Numbered from the stretch's first letter, positions 8,561 to 17,426 are shown. The stretch: DNA of 64,000 bases from Agrococcus sp. ARC_14 (GCF_022436485.1 NZ_JAKUDO010000001.1:1984001-2048000), one strand, 5' to 3'. Notes: generated by a model from the sequence alone, not told the origin. Made by a program: numbers and translations.

Positions 8561-8583
8561 AAGTACCGAGAGCGGAGACCGCC

Positions 8584-8973
8584 ATGCGAATCGGTGAACT
8601 CGCCGAGGCCACTGGCACGACCACCAAGACCCTGCGGTTCTACGAGGACAGCGGACTGCTGCCGCCCCCCGAACGGACCGTCAACGGATACCGCGACTAC
8701 GACCAAGAGGCCATCGCCAGGCTGGATTTCATCCGGCGAGGGCGCGCCGCCGGACTCACACTCGCTCAGATCCGCGAGGTACTCGATATTCGAGATACCG
8801 GGACCGCCCCGTGCCACCACGTCAAGGAGCTCCTCGACATCCGCCTCACTGCCCTCGACCAGCAGATCACCGACCTACAAGCGCTCCGCACCAACGTCGC
8901 CCACCTCCGAGACGGCGCCGCACAAGCCAACCCCTCCGAATGCCAGTCCAAGGACGTATGCCGCTACCTGTGA
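8584..8973 (+). CDS. merR: MerR-family mercury-responsive regulator
   Basis: A 129-residue regulator with the N-terminal winged helix (MRIGELAEATGTTTKTLRFY, GLLPPPERTVNGYRDY) and a long dimerisation helix. Cys77, Cys120 and Cys126 resemble the three metal-binding cysteines of Tn501 MerR in number and order. It is divergent from merA and separated from it by a matching operator. A GGAGA ribosome site precedes the ATG. Confidence 0.9.
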   Translation: MRIGELAEATGTTTKTLRFYEDSGLLPPPERTVNGYRDYDQEAIARLDFIRRGRAAGLTLAQIREVLDIRDTGTAPCHHVKELLDIRLTALDQQITDLQALRTNVAHLRDGAAQANPSECQSKDVCRYL

Positions 8974-9049
8974 GCCCTTCGTGGCCATAAGCCCGCGGCG
9001 GTAGCGCATGACGACCGGTGCGGGCTGCTCGAGGCGACTCTGTGCTCAG

Positions 9050-9085
9050 GTTCACGACCTGGGTTGATATCTCCGATATCCAGTC
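9050..9085 (+). repeat. island repeat B
   Basis: Second same-orientation copy: TTCACGACCTGGG, then TTGATATCTCCGATATCCAG, then TC. The sequence to its right (GATACCGAACTAGTTCGGC, then CTCTCCTG) resembles that after copy A, so A and B belong to one subfamily and bracket the merA/merR module. Confidence 0.75.
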
Positions 9086-9138
9086 GAACACGTGATACCG
9101 AACTAGTTCGGCTCCCCGACCCTCTCCTGTGTGCCGGC

Positions 9139-9399
9139 ATGCAAGGCCGGGTGGATCGCTGGCGCTCGCTGCTCGAGGGCGCCGAGCCCGAAGTGGTCGA
9201 CGGCGGCCTGCAGTAGCTGCTCCCGATCGCGGTCGTCGCGTCGGCGGCACGTGTCGCCGCCGATGAGCAAGCGTGCTGTCCGTTCTTCGCGTTCGATCTC
9301 GCGCTGCGCGGCGAGATGTTTGTGCTCGCGATGCGCACGCCTCCAGAAGGTGCGTCGATGCTCGCGGAGATCACCGGACAGCTCCCCCACACCGGATGA
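9139..9399 (+). pseudogene. small cysteine-pair metal-binding domain gene with an in-frame stop
   Basis: From ATG the frame reads MQGRVDRWRSLLEGAEPEVV, DGGLQ, then a TAG, and continues in frame LLPIAVVASAARVAADEQAC, CPFFAFDLALRGEMF to a TGA. The AADEQACCPFF segment is a domain often seen in actinobacterial metal operons or at the C-terminus of MerR-like regulators. Apart from the single nonsense codon the frame is intact, and its stop overlaps (ATGA) the start of the ACR3 remnant, so it was once the first gene of that pair. Confidence 0.55.
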
Positions 9400-9530
9400 C
9401 GCCGCGTCTGGTGCAGGCCTGGGACCAACACCAGGTTCCGATCTACCTCGCCGCGATCGCCGTCGGCGCAGCGGTCGGACTCATCTCCCGCTCCGTGTCG
9501 TACGAGATCCCCATGATTCCGGGCAAGTCG
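9396..9530 (+). pseudogene. ACR3-type arsenite permease, N-terminal stub
   Basis: MTPRLVQAWDQHQVPIYLAA followed by IAVGAAVGLISRSV matches the first transmembrane segment of ACR3/bile-acid:Na+ symporter-type arsenite exporters (HQVPIYLAA is characteristic). After about 45 residues the sequence leaves the family and no further helices follow. A fragment matching the last 80 residues of the same family lies at 22062-22313 in the same orientation. Confidence 0.65.
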
Positions 9531-9646
9531 CGAGGTCGTTGGGTGCCCGCGATTCTCACGTTAGTGTCGCAATCTTCAATGCACGGCTGGTCGGGCCTCC
9601 CCGCTTGAACTGCCACCCAGGAGATCATCGATCTCCTGGAGGTAGG

Positions 9647-10597
9647 TCAACTCATGACGCTGACCGAGGTAAGTTTCCGGGCAGTGAGGTAGTGCTCCGC
9701 GTCGAGTGCGGCGGCGCAGCCAGTGCCTGCTGCGGTGATGGCCTGCCGGTATCGCTTGTCGACGAGGTCCCCGCAAGCGAAAACCCCGGACAGGTTCGTG
9801 TGCGTGGTGGGGTGGTCGACGAGCACATAGCCGGCGGCATCCAATGCGACCTGATCGGCGACGAGAGCGCTGCGAGGGTCGTGCCCGATCGCGATGAACA
9901 AGCCCTCTGTGCCGAAGTCGCTCTCCGCACCAGTGACCGTGTCACGCAGCGCTAGCCGCTCGACACCGTTGTCGCCTTCAATACAGACGACCTCGCTGTT
10001 CCAGCGGGGCGAGATTTTCGGGTCGGAGAGGGCTCGGTCCTGCATGATCTTTGAGGCGCGGAGCGAGTCGCGGCGGTGGATGAGGGTGACGCTCCGCGCG
10101 AATCGCGTGAGGAAGGTCGCCTCCTCGACCGCGGAGTCGCCGCCGCCGACGACGGCGATGTCCTTGTCGCGGAAGAAGAAGCCGTCGCACGTGGCGCACC
10201 ACGAGACGCCGTGGCCCGTGAGCCGCTGCTCGCCCGGCACGTCGAGCTTGCGGTAGGCGGAGCCCATCGCAAGCACTACTGAGTGTGCCCGGAACTCCTC
10301 GGTCGCAGTCGACACCGTCTTCACCTCGCCGGCGAGCGAGAGTGCGGTCGCGTCGTCGTACAGGATGCGGGCGCCGAAGCGCTCGGCCTGCATGCGCATC
10401 TGCTCCATGAGGTCGGGGCCCATGATGCCGTGCTCGAAGCCGGGGAAGTTCTCGACCTCGGTCGTGTTGACGAGCGCGCCGCCCGGTTCGACGGAGCTGG
10501 CGAGCACGATGGGGTCGAGGCCTGCGCGTGCGAGGTAGACGGCGGCGGTGTAGCCGGCCGGGCCTGAGCCGACGACGATGACGTTCTCGATGCTCAT
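9647..10597 (-). CDS. trxB: thioredoxin reductase
   Basis: A 316-residue FAD/NADPH enzyme with the N-terminal FAD motif [17 protein letters not shown], the redox pair CATC (Cys134, Cys137) and NADPH-binding [15 protein letters not shown]. It ends with the FAD-binding block [10 protein letters not shown] and [13 protein letters not shown]. It overlaps the upstream arsC by four bases, so it is the last gene of the arsC-arsC-trxB operon. It probably supplies reducing power for arsenate reduction; no thioredoxin gene is adjacent. The MSIENVI start is chosen for this overlap. Confidence 0.95.
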   Translation of the reverse strand: MSIENVIVVGSGPAGYTAAVYLARAGLDPIVLASSVEPGGALVNTTEVENFPGFEHGIMGPDLMEQMRMQAERFGARILYDDATALSLAGEVKTVSTATEEFRAHSVVLAMGSAYRKLDVPGEQRLTGHGVSWCATCDGFFFRDKDIAVVGGGDSAVEEATFLTRFARSVTLIHRRDSLRASKIMQDRALSDPKISPRWNSEVVCIEGDNGVERLALRDTVTGAESDFGTEGLFIAIGHDPRSALVADQVALDAAGYVLVDHPTTHTNLSGVFACGDLVDKRYRQAITAAGTGCAAALDAEHYLTARKLTSVSVMS

Positions 10598-11244
10598 GCG
10601 GTCGCCACTTCCAACTGCTCGAGCAGCGTGTCGACGTGCTGCGTGATCTCGTCGCGGATGCGACGGATCTGCTCGAGGTTGGCGCGCTCGGGGTCGTCGA
10701 GCTGCCAGTCCTCGTAGCGCTTGCCGGGGTAGATCGGGCATGCATCGCCGCAGCCCATCGTGACGACAACGTCGGCTGCGCGGACGACGTCGTCGGTGAG
10801 CGGCTTCGGGAAGGCAGCGTCGAGGTCGAGCCCGATCTCCCGCATCGCGGTGGCCACGTCCGGGTTGAGTTCATCTGCTGGCATCGACCCCGCGGAGCGG
10901 ACCGTCAGTCGTCCACCCGAGCGCGCGCCGGCGATGGCTGCCGCCATCTGCGAGCGGCCAGCGTTCTGCACGCAGACGAACAGCACGCTGGGTTGGTCGC
11001 GGCCGACTGCGCCCTTCGCTTCTGCGAGCGCTCGGAGGCGGTCCTTCGAGAACCGGCCGACGCGCGTTGCGAGGTGCGCCTTCACCGTGGAGGTGCGAAG
11101 CAGCGCCGTGTAGGACTCGAGCACATATCGCTCGATCGTCTCGGCGGCGAAGATGCCCACGTACAGCTCGCTGAGCTCATCAGTGAGTCTGTGCAGGAAG
11201 CGCTCCGGGTACTGGATGCCTGGCAGCGGCGCTCCAGCACTCAT
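10594..11244 (-). CDS. arsC: arsenate reductase with N-terminal helical extension
   Basis: 216 residues in two parts. Residues 1-80 form a helical extension ([34 protein letters not shown]) found ahead of many actinobacterial ArsC domains. Residues 86-216 are a low-molecular-weight phosphatase-type ArsC with the P-loop CVQNAGRS (Cys91), TMGCGDACP and YEDWQLDDP. It would reduce arsenate to arsenite using thioredoxin or mycothiol chemistry. It overlaps its neighbours by four bases on both sides. Confidence 0.92.
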   Translation of the reverse strand: MSAGAPLPGIQYPERFLHRLTDELSELYVGIFAAETIERYVLESYTALLRTSTVKAHLATRVGRFSKDRLRALAEAKGAVGRDQPSVLFVCVQNAGRSQMAAAIAGARSGGRLTVRSAGSMPADELNPDVATAMREIGLDLDAAFPKPLTDDVVRAADVVVTMGCGDACPIYPGKRYEDWQLDDPERANLEQIRRIRDEITQHVDTLLEQLEVATA

Positions 11245-11657
11245 GCCGGATCCTTCTCGGGGACCAGCTCGCCCAGCAGCTGCTCGATGCGCCCGCGGAT
11301 GTCGTCGCGGACGCGCCGGACCGTCTCGATGTCCTTGCCCGCCGGGTCCTCGAGCTCCCAGTCCTCGTAGCGCTTACCCGGGAAGATCGGGCATACGTCA
11401 CCGCAACCCATCGTGATGACCGCGTCGGACTCCCGCACAGCATCGGTCGTCAGCACCTTTGGCGTGTTGCCTGCGATGTCGATTCCGAGCTCTGCCATCG
11501 CCTCGATCGCGATGGGATTGATCTGGTCCTTGGGGGCGCTGCCGGCGGAGAGCACTTCGACGGCCCCGCCGGACAGCGCGGACATGAACCCCGCTGCCAT
11601 CTGCGAGCGGCCAGCGTTGTGGACGCAGACGAACAGGACGGTGGGCTTCTCGGTCAT
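11241..11657 (-). CDS. arsC: arsenate reductase, single-domain
   Basis: A 138-residue LMW-PTPase-fold arsenate reductase: P-loop CVHNAGRS with Cys11, then [20 protein letters not shown]. It has the length of single-domain ArsC enzymes such as the mycothiol-dependent ones of Corynebacterium. It is read just before the 216-residue arsC with a four-base overlap and about 100 bases after a small 52-codon gene. The GAAGGAACGAGAAGCGAG stretch upstream of the ATG supplies a ribosome site. Confidence 0.93.
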   Translation of the reverse strand: MTEKPTVLFVCVHNAGRSQMAAGFMSALSGGAVEVLSAGSAPKDQINPIAIEAMAELGIDIAGNTPKVLTTDAVRESDAVITMGCGDVCPIFPGKRYEDWELEDPAGKDIETVRRVRDDIRGRIEQLLGELVPEKDPA

Positions 11658-11756
11658 CTCGCTTCTCGTTCCTTCTCAGTGGCGCGCGGCACGCGCCTGC
11701 CGTTCGTTCGACGGCGATCTATAGATACCGCAGTTCGGTGAACGGCAGGTAGCAGA

Positions 11757-11915
11757 TCAAGCGACCCAACCCCGCGGGTTACCGAGCGAGACGGGTCGCG
11801 CTTCGCACGAGCAGTCGTCCGGAAGGGAGACCTCTAGTTGCAGCTTCACAGTGATGGGCTCGGTCGCGCTCTCCGTGGGGAGCGTGACCTCGTGCTCGAT
11901 GATCTGGATTGTCAT
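11757..11915 (-). CDS. small 52-residue protein heading the arsC operon
   Basis: ATG with a GAGAGGTAGCC ribosome site opens MTIQIIEHEVTLPTESATEP, then ITVKLQLEVSLPDDCSCEAR, then PVSLGNPRGWVA and a stop. It is the first frame after a promoter with TTGACA/TGTACT boxes and lies ahead of two arsC genes in the same direction. A CSC motif could bind a thiophilic metal. No family is recognised; alternating polar and hydrophobic residues suggest a small beta-rich protein. Confidence 0.6.
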   Translation of the reverse strand: MTIQIIEHEVTLPTESATEPITVKLQLEVSLPDDCSCEARPVSLGNPRGWVA

Positions 11916-11956
11916 TGGCTACCTCTCGTGCATCATCGATGGAGTTCGATGCAGTC

Positions 11957-11985
11957 AGTACATCGCATACATCGATGCTTGTCAA
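11957..11985 (-). promoter_or_regulatory. predicted ars promoter with ArsR-like operator
   Basis: On the minus strand TTGACA and TGTACT are separated by exactly 17 bases, ahead of the small gene and arsC-arsC-trxB. The spacer contains GCATCGATGTATGCGATG. The CATCGAT motif recurs in the two other ars promoters of the island, and TTGACA-17-xxxACT is repeated at 19122-19150, so a shared ArsR is a sensible repressor. Confidence 0.65.
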
Positions 11986-12027
11986 TGAACGGGGATAAGT
12001 AGACGCGTTGATCTATGGATGGCTTGC

Positions 12028-12045
12028 GTTCACCGGCCGTTCACA
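12028..12045 (+). promoter_or_regulatory. Pho box upstream of pstS
   Basis: GTTCACCGGCCGTTCACA is a direct repeat of GTTCACN units spaced 11 bases apart, the arrangement of PhoP-binding PHO boxes known from Streptomyces. It lies about 80 bases before the pstS start and predicts induction on phosphate starvation. Confidence 0.7.
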
Positions 12046-12122
12046 TAGATCATCTTCTATGGGTTTGTCGCTGTCCGGCGGCATCGTTACGCGCGGAGCC
12101 CCCGCCTACGAGAGGACAATCA

Positions 12123-13085
12123 GTGCCCAAGCCCTTCACCAAGCCCGCAGTGGCCGCCGCGGCGCTCGCAACCATGCTGCTGCTCTCCGCTTGCGGTGGA
12201 CAGCAGGACACCGCAGCGCCGGATGGTGGCGACGCGAGCTCGTCCGGCCTCTCCGGCGCCGTCGTCGCCGACGGCTCATCGACCGTCGCGCCGCTCAGCG
12301 AGGCAGCCGCCGACCTCTTCCGCGACGCCGAACCGGAGATCAACGTCACCGTCGCGACGAGCGGCACCGGCGGTGGCTTCCAAGCGTTCTGCGCTGGAGA
12401 GACCGACATCTCCAACGCCTCGCGCGAGATCAAGGACGAGGAGGCCGAGGCCTGCGCCGCCGCCGGCATCGAGTTCACCGAGCTCGTGGTCGCGAACGAC
12501 GGTCTCTCGGTCGTCGTGAACCCGGAGAACGACTGGGCCGACGATCTCACGCTCGAGCAGCTGCAGACGATCTGGGCCCCGGAGTCGGAGGGTGTGGTGA
12601 TGAACTGGAACCAGGTCGACCCGTCGTTCCCCGATCAGCCGCTGACGCTCTTCGGCGCGGGCACCGACTCGGGCACGTTCGACTACTTCACCGAGGCCGT
12701 GAACGGCGAGGAAGGCGCGATTCGCGCGGACTACAGCCCATCGGAGGACGACAACATCACGGTGCAGGGCGTCTCCGGCGATGTCGGCGCGCTCGGCTTC
12801 TTCGGGCTGAGCTACGTCGAGGAGAATGCCGACGCCATCCGCGCGGTCTCCGTCGACGGCGTCATGCCGAGCACCGAGACGGTGCAGGACGGCTCGTACA
12901 CGCCGCTCGGCCGTGAGCTGTTCATCTACGTCAATAACGCTTCCTACACGGACGAGGCGCAGGTCGCCGCGTTCGTCGATTTCTCGATCGAGAACCACGC
13001 GGAGATCGCCGAAGCAGCACTCTTCGTGCCGCTGACCGAGGAGCAGGTGCAGGTCGCGCAAGACGAGCTGGCATCGCTCGGCTGA
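12123..13085 (+). CDS. pstS: phosphate ABC transporter binding lipoprotein PstS
   Basis: 320 residues from a GTG preceded by GAGAGGA. The signal peptide ends in LLLSACGG (lipobox). The mature protein has the PstS ligand loops DGSSTVAPLSEAAADLF, TSGTGGGFQAFCAGETDISN and GAGTDSGTFDYFTEA. It captures phosphate outside the membrane for PstCAB. A Pho box lies upstream. Its location inside an arsenic island invites the idea of a phosphate-selective binding protein that excludes arsenate, which sequence alone cannot prove. Confidence 0.94.
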   Translation: MPKPFTKPAVAAAALATMLLLSACGGQQDTAAPDGGDASSSGLSGAVVADGSSTVAPLSEAAADLFRDAEPEINVTVATSGTGGGFQAFCAGETDISNASREIKDEEAEACAAAGIEFTELVVANDGLSVVVNPENDWADDLTLEQLQTIWAPESEGVVMNWNQVDPSFPDQPLTLFGAGTDSGTFDYFTEAVNGEEGAIRADYSPSEDDNITVQGVSGDVGALGFFGLSYVEENADAIRAVSVDGVMPSTETVQDGSYTPLGRELFIYVNNASYTDEAQVAAFVDFSIENHAEIAEAALFVPLTEEQVQVAQDELASLG

Positions 13086-13099
13086 GGACGCGTTCATCC

Positions 13100-14056
13100 A
13101 TGACGAGCACCATCGCACGGAAGGGTGGCCCGGGTCTGGACCCGGGCCACCCGCCCGCGCCGTCGCTCCGCGGCCGCCGCCGTCCCGGCGAGGCGCTCGC
13201 CAAGCTCGCACTGCGCATCGCAGCCGCCGTCACCGTCGTCACGACGCTCGGCATCGTGGTGGCGCTGCTCGTGCCCTCGCTTGGCTTCTTCGCAGAGGTT
13301 CCGCTGGGCGACTTCCTGTTCGGCGATCGCTGGGCACCCCGATTCGCCGACGCATCCTTCGGCGTACTGCCGCTCGTGACGGCGACACTCTGGACCACGG
13401 TCATCGCACTCGCTGTCGCGGTGCCGCTGGGGCTCGGCGCTGCGATCCTGCTCTCCGAGTACGCGGGCCCGAGGCTGCGCAAAGTGCTGAAGCCGCTGCT
13501 CGAGATTCTCGCAGGCGTGCCCACCGTCGTCTACGGCTTCTTTGCCCTGCAATTCGTGCAGTCGACCGTCCTGCGGGAGTGGCTGCAGCTGCCGACCGGA
13601 GCATTCAGCGTGCTTGCCGCGGGCCTCGTGATGGGCGTCATGATCATCCCCACGATCGCCTCGATCTCGGAGGACGCAATGTCGGCTGTTCCGCAGGCGC
13701 TGCGCCAGGGCTCCGCGGCGCTCGGAGCGAACCGCATGCAGACGACGCTCCGCGTGGTGTTTCCCGCGGCGTTCTCGGGCATCGTTGCTGCAGTCGTCCT
13801 CGGCATCTCTCGCGCTGTGGGCGAGACGATGATCGTTGCCATCGCCGCGGGCAATCAGGCGGTCATCGTGACCGACCCGCTGCAGCAGGGGCAGACGATG
13901 ACCGGCTTCATCGCGAACGCGGCGCTGGGCGATTCGCGCGTCGGCTCGCTTGAGTACGACACCCTCTTCGCGGTCGGCCTGCTGCTGTTCTGCATCACGC
14001 TGGCGATCAACGCGATCAGCATCGCGCTCGTCCGACGATTCCGAGAGGCGTACTGA
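13100..14056 (+). CDS. pstC: phosphate ABC transporter permease PstC
   Basis: A 318-residue permease. After a basic N-terminus come six helices, the periplasmic loop [26 protein letters not shown] (family motif for PstC) and the coupling loop [21 protein letters not shown]. It follows pstS by 14 bases and overlaps pstA by one base. Codons about 8-18 encode the stretch [14 protein letters not shown] from a perfect DNA palindrome not expected in the family, which suggests a short palindromic insertion in the flexible N-terminus. Confidence 0.92.
   Translation: MTSTIARKGGPGLDPGHPPAPSLRGRRRPGEALAKLALRIAAAVTVVTTLGIVVALLVPSLGFFAEVPLGDFLFGDRWAPRFADASFGVLPLVTATLWTTVIALAVAVPLGLGAAILLSEYAGPRLRKVLKPLLEILAGVPTVVYGFFALQFVQSTVLREWLQLPTGAFSVLAAGLVMGVMIIPTIASISEDAMSAVPQALRQGSAALGANRMQTTLRVVFPAAFSGIVAAVVLGISRAVGETMIVAIAAGNQAVIVTDPLQQGQTMTGFIANAALGDSRVGSLEYDTLFAVGLLLFCITLAINAISIALVRRFREAY
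13123..13152. repeat. perfect 14-bp inverted repeat inside the start of pstC
   Basis: GGGTGGCCCGGGTC, two bases, then GACCCGGGCCACCC: 30 bases of perfect palindrome, all G/C apart from two bases per arm and the loop. In the mRNA it would make a very stable hairpin about eight codons into pstC. It could act as an attenuator that sets the PstS:PstC ratio, or be a REP/RPE-like insertion. Confidence 0.8.
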
Positions 14057-14955
14057 TGACGACGCTGCAGTCCGCGATCCGGGGCATCCGCCCCCTCACC
14101 GGCCGAGGCGGCGAGCGCCGAGCAGGCCCCGTGGTCTTCCTCATCCTGCTGTGGCTCTCGCTCGTCATAGCTTTCGGCGTGCTTGCGACTCTCATCGTCA
14201 CGATCGTGCTCGATGGCATGCCGCAGTTCACCAGCCGGCTCTTCACCGAGTACCCGGACTCCTCACCAGACGAGGCCGGCGCCCGCCCGGCGATCCTCGG
14301 ATCGATCTGGGTGATCGTGACGACAGCGGTGATGACCGTGCCCCTCGGCATCGCGGCGGCCGTGCATCTCGAGGAGTTCGCCGATCGGCGCCGCTGGTTC
14401 AACCGCCTCGTCGAGCTCAACGTGCAGAATCTGGCCGCCGTGCCGTCGATCGTCTACGGTCTCCTTGCCCTCGCGTTCCTGTCCCTGCTCGGCGTCGAGA
14501 ACAAGAACATCGTCATCGGCGGTGCGCTCGCCCTGTCGTTGCTTATCCTCCCTGTCGTCATCATTGCCACGCGCGAGGCGCTTCGCGCCGTGCCGGCGGA
14601 GATCCGGGATGGATCCCTCGCGCTCGGCGCGACACCGCTGCAGACGACCTGGCGCCAGACGCTGCCGGCAGCTGTCCCTGGCATCGCAACGGGCACGATC
14701 CTGGCACTCTCACGCGCGCTGGGCGAGGCAGCGCCGCTCCTGGTGCTCGGTGCCCTCGTATTCGTGAGCTTCGACCCCAACGGCCTGCTCTCGGGCTACA
14801 CGACCCTGCCGATCCAGATCTTCGGCTGGACCGGCCGGCCACAGGAGGGCTTCCACGAGCTCGCTGCCGCGACGAGCGTGCTCCTGCTCGGCGTGCTACT
14901 GGCGATGAACGCCGTCGCGATCCTCATCCGCAACCGATTCCAGAAGCGTTGGTAA
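14056..14955 (+). CDS. pstA: phosphate ABC transporter permease PstA
   Basis: A 299-residue permease with six hydrophobic segments and the coupling loop [20 protein letters not shown]. The segment [20 protein letters not shown], then [11 protein letters not shown] is typical of PstA. It pairs with PstC to form the membrane channel. It overlaps pstC by one base and is followed by pstB within five bases. Confidence 0.93.
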   Translation: MTTLQSAIRGIRPLTGRGGERRAGPVVFLILLWLSLVIAFGVLATLIVTIVLDGMPQFTSRLFTEYPDSSPDEAGARPAILGSIWVIVTTAVMTVPLGIAAAVHLEEFADRRRWFNRLVELNVQNLAAVPSIVYGLLALAFLSLLGVENKNIVIGGALALSLLILPVVIIATREALRAVPAEIRDGSLALGATPLQTTWRQTLPAAVPGIATGTILALSRALGEAAPLLVLGALVFVSFDPNGLLSGYTTLPIQIFGWTGRPQEGFHELAAATSVLLLGVLLAMNAVAILIRNRFQKRW

Positions 14956-14960
14956 TTCCC

Positions 14961-15812
14961 ATGACGAACCGCTCCGAGACCCCTACCATGCACATCCGCG
15001 CACGCAACCGCGTCGAGCTCGACGACCGCCCGACCCAGGCTGTGCTGAGCTGCGAGGACGTCGACGTCAGCTACGGCGACTTCCGCGCCGTCCGCGGCAT
15101 CAACCTCGACTTCGGCCTCAACGAGATCACCGCACTCATCGGGCCATCCGGTTGCGGCAAATCGACGCTGCTGCGCTCGCTCAACCGCATGAACGACCTC
15201 ATCGAAGGAGCGCGCGTCGAGGGCAAGGTGCTGTTCCACCAGCAAGACCTCTACGCGCGCGACGTCGATCCGATCGAGGTGCGCCGACGGATCGGCATGG
15301 TGTTCCAGAAGCCCAACCCCTTCCCGAAGTCGATCTACGACAACATCGCCTACGGCCCCCGCGTGACCGGCATGCGCGTGAGCTCGATGGACGACCTGGT
15401 CGAAGAGGCACTGACGCGCGCAGCGCTGTGGGATGAGGTGAAGGACAAGCTTCGCGACTCCGCACTCGGTCTCTCGGGCGGTCAGCAGCAGCGGCTCTGC
15501 ATCGCCCGCACGATCGCGGTGAAGCCCGATGTCATCCTCATGGATGAGCCGTGCTCGGCGCTCGACCCGATCGCGACGTCACGCATCGAAGACCTCATGC
15601 AGTCGCTACGCGACGACTACACGATCGTGATCGTCACGCACAACATGCAGCAGGCAGCCCGCGTCGCGGACCGCACCGCCTTCCTCACCGCATCCGTCGA
15701 CGAGAAAGGCCAGCGATTCGGCGCACTGGTCGAGTTCGCGCGGACGTCGCAGATCTTCGAGCGGCCCGCCGACGAGCGCACCGCCGACTACATCTCGGGC
15801 AAGTTCGGATGA
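14961..15812 (+). CDS. pstB: phosphate ABC transporter ATPase PstB
   Basis: 283 residues. Walker A is GPSGCGKST, with the PstB-specific [20 protein letters not shown] nearby, then [20 protein letters not shown], signature LSGGQQQR and Walker [14 protein letters not shown]. It ends DYISGKFG, the usual PstB ending. The length is slightly above the family norm because of an N-terminal extension; the ATG five bases after pstA is preferred over internal ones. Confidence 0.95.
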   Translation: MTNRSETPTMHIRARNRVELDDRPTQAVLSCEDVDVSYGDFRAVRGINLDFGLNEITALIGPSGCGKSTLLRSLNRMNDLIEGARVEGKVLFHQQDLYARDVDPIEVRRRIGMVFQKPNPFPKSIYDNIAYGPRVTGMRVSSMDDLVEEALTRAALWDEVKDKLRDSALGLSGGQQQRLCIARTIAVKPDVILMDEPCSALDPIATSRIEDLMQSLRDDYTIVIVTHNMQQAARVADRTAFLTASVDEKGQRFGALVEFARTSQIFERPADERTADYISGKFG

Positions 15813-16498
15813 CGCTCGCCGCGACCGGCCACGCGACAGTCGTCGCCCTCGCCGCGGATCTGGTGCGAGGGCGCCCGTCCGAGCACCGCTTCCATCACTT
15901 CCACGTCGTGACGAGGACGAGCCCGGTGGCGGCACTCGCCGAGGCCGCGCGCAACGCCGACTCGGTACTGCTCGTGCCCTCCGAACTGGCAGGCGGATGC
16001 CTCGACGAGGTTCTGGAGCTGGCCACCGGCGCGATGTCAGTGCCGGTACTGCTGGCGCTGACACCAGGTTGGACGCAGGAGGCAGCCTCGATCGCGGTGA
16101 ACCGCGGGGTACGCGGCCTTCTCCTCGCACCATCCGCGCCGGTCGAACTCGGAGACGCCGCGCACCGCGCCCTCGCCGGGTCGAGAGGCCGCGCGTCAGA
16201 GGTTCTGCGCGTCGGCGCGCTGACGCTCGACGTCGGACAGCATCTGCTCGCATGGCAGGACGAGCCGATCGATGCTCGCCCCCAGCACCTTTCCACCCTC
16301 CGGAGGCTCATGCTCGCGCACCCGGGTCCGGTGCCGCTATCGGATCTTCGCAGCCGGCCTGGCTTGCGCGATGCGGGTGTGACGACCGTGCGCTCCACGA
16401 TCAGTCAGCTGCGCCGGATGCTGCACACGGCGACCGCATCGAGGATCTCGATCGACGTGACTCCGCGGGTCGGCTACCGCGTGCGGGTCAACGGCTGA
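15809..16498 (+). CDS. orphan winged-helix regulator fused to a degenerate N-terminal domain
   Basis: 229 residues, start overlapping the pstB stop (ATGA). Residues 1-125 have an alternating alpha/beta pattern like a response-regulator receiver but without the usual phosphorylatable Asp context or the Lys motif. Residues 130-229 resemble an OmpR/PhoB-type winged helix ([50 protein letters not shown]). It is encoded as the last gene of pstSCAB where PhoU is often found. It could regulate the pst or ars genes without phosphorylation. No kinase gene is nearby. Confidence 0.7.
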   Translation: MTLAATGHATVVALAADLVRGRPSEHRFHHFHVVTRTSPVAALAEAARNADSVLLVPSELAGGCLDEVLELATGAMSVPVLLALTPGWTQEAASIAVNRGVRGLLLAPSAPVELGDAAHRALAGSRGRASEVLRVGALTLDVGQHLLAWQDEPIDARPQHLSTLRRLMLAHPGPVPLSDLRSRPGLRDAGVTTVRSTISQLRRMLHTATASRISIDVTPRVGYRVRVNG

Positions 16499-17426
16499 GA
16501 CCGAGCTCGTCGATCAGCTGTTCGACGCGATGGCGAATCTCGTCGCGCACGCGCTGCTGCTCGTGCCGCGGCAGTCCGACCGGGTCATCGAGCTGCCAGT
16601 CGAGGTAGCGCCGGCCGGGGAAGACCGGGCACGCGTCGCCGCACCCCATGGTGATGACGACGTCAGCGGCCTTCACGACCTCGTCGGTGAGCGGCTTCGG
16701 GAACTCCGCCGCGATCGGGATGCCGACCTCATCGAGGACGTCCACGATCTCCGGATGCACGCGTGCGGCCGGCGCGGACCCCGCCGTGCGCACGTTGACG
16801 CGCCGGCCCACGAGGTGCCGCAGCACGGCAGCGGCGATCTGCGAGCGGCCAGCGTTCTGCACGCACACGAACAGCACCTCCGGCGCGCTGGTGAACGTGC
16901 GCCCCTCGGCGGTCGCCAGCGCGCCCAGGCGCTCGGCGGCGAAGCGTGCCGTGAGTGAGGGCACGTGCATCTCGATGCGTGAGCGGTTCAGCAGCAGCGT
17001 GTAGCTCTCGGCCACGTAGCGCTGCACCGTCTCGGCGGCGAAGACGCTGCTGAAGCGGTAGGCCAGGTCCGCTGCGACCTTCGCGATGGCTGGGGGGACG
17101 TCGCCGGCGGGAGGAGCTGCGGCTGAGCTCGCCGTGGCATCGTCGGCGACGAGCAATCGGCCGAAGCGCATGAGGGCGTCGGCGGAGGCGGTCGGCCGAC
17201 CGTTGTGGAACTCGATGAGGCCGACGGTCCGGAGCGCGGCGATCCCCGATCGCATCCCGGCGTCGTCGAGCCCGAGCTCGGGGCCATCGATTGCAGCGGC
17301 CGTCGCGACGGCGCTGAGCAGTCGTAGCAGCACCGGGTCGGAGAGCGTGCGCAGCTGCGCCACGCGAGTCGTCGCCGATGCGGCGTCGAGCGTCGGGCCG
17401 ACGATCGATCGATCGGGACGCGTCAT
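16488..17426 (-). CDS. arsC: three-part arsenate reductase (winged-helix - helical domain - ArsC)
   Basis: 312 residues. Residues about 20-95 (RVAQLRTLSDPVLLRLLSAV ... AALRTVGLIEFHNGRPTAS) look like a winged-helix module; 115-175 match the helical extension seen in the 216-residue ArsC (FSSVFAAETVQRYVAESYTL); 183-312 are the ArsC domain with P-loop CVQNAGRS (Cys188), [15 protein letters not shown] and YLDWQLDDP. It overlaps the upstream arsR by four bases, so it is the last gene of arsO-arsR-arsC. The extra domain could bind DNA or the reductase partner. Confidence 0.88.
   Translation of the reverse strand: MTRPDRSIVGPTLDAASATTRVAQLRTLSDPVLLRLLSAVATAAAIDGPELGLDDAGMRSGIAALRTVGLIEFHNGRPTASADALMRFGRLLVADDATASSAAAPPAGDVPPAIAKVAADLAYRFSSVFAAETVQRYVAESYTLLLNRSRIEMHVPSLTARFAAERLGALATAEGRTFTSAPEVLFVCVQNAGRSQIAAAVLRHLVGRRVNVRTAGSAPAARVHPEIVDVLDEVGIPIAAEFPKPLTDEVVKAADVVITMGCGDACPVFPGRRYLDWQLDDPVGLPRHEQQRVRDEIRHRVEQLIDELGLSR

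Noticed and set aside
6874..9085. Calling repeats A and B the attL/attR of a simple integrated cassette
   Set aside because: Their similarity extends only to the right of the core. An att pair should share the core alone, or match on opposite sides. I therefore treat them as repeated element termini until tested.
9490..9646. A possible gene on the minus strand after the ACR3 stub
   Set aside because: The 61-codon frame has no recognisable ending or ribosome site and overlaps the point where the ACR3 similarity stops; it more likely belongs to an unidentified element end.
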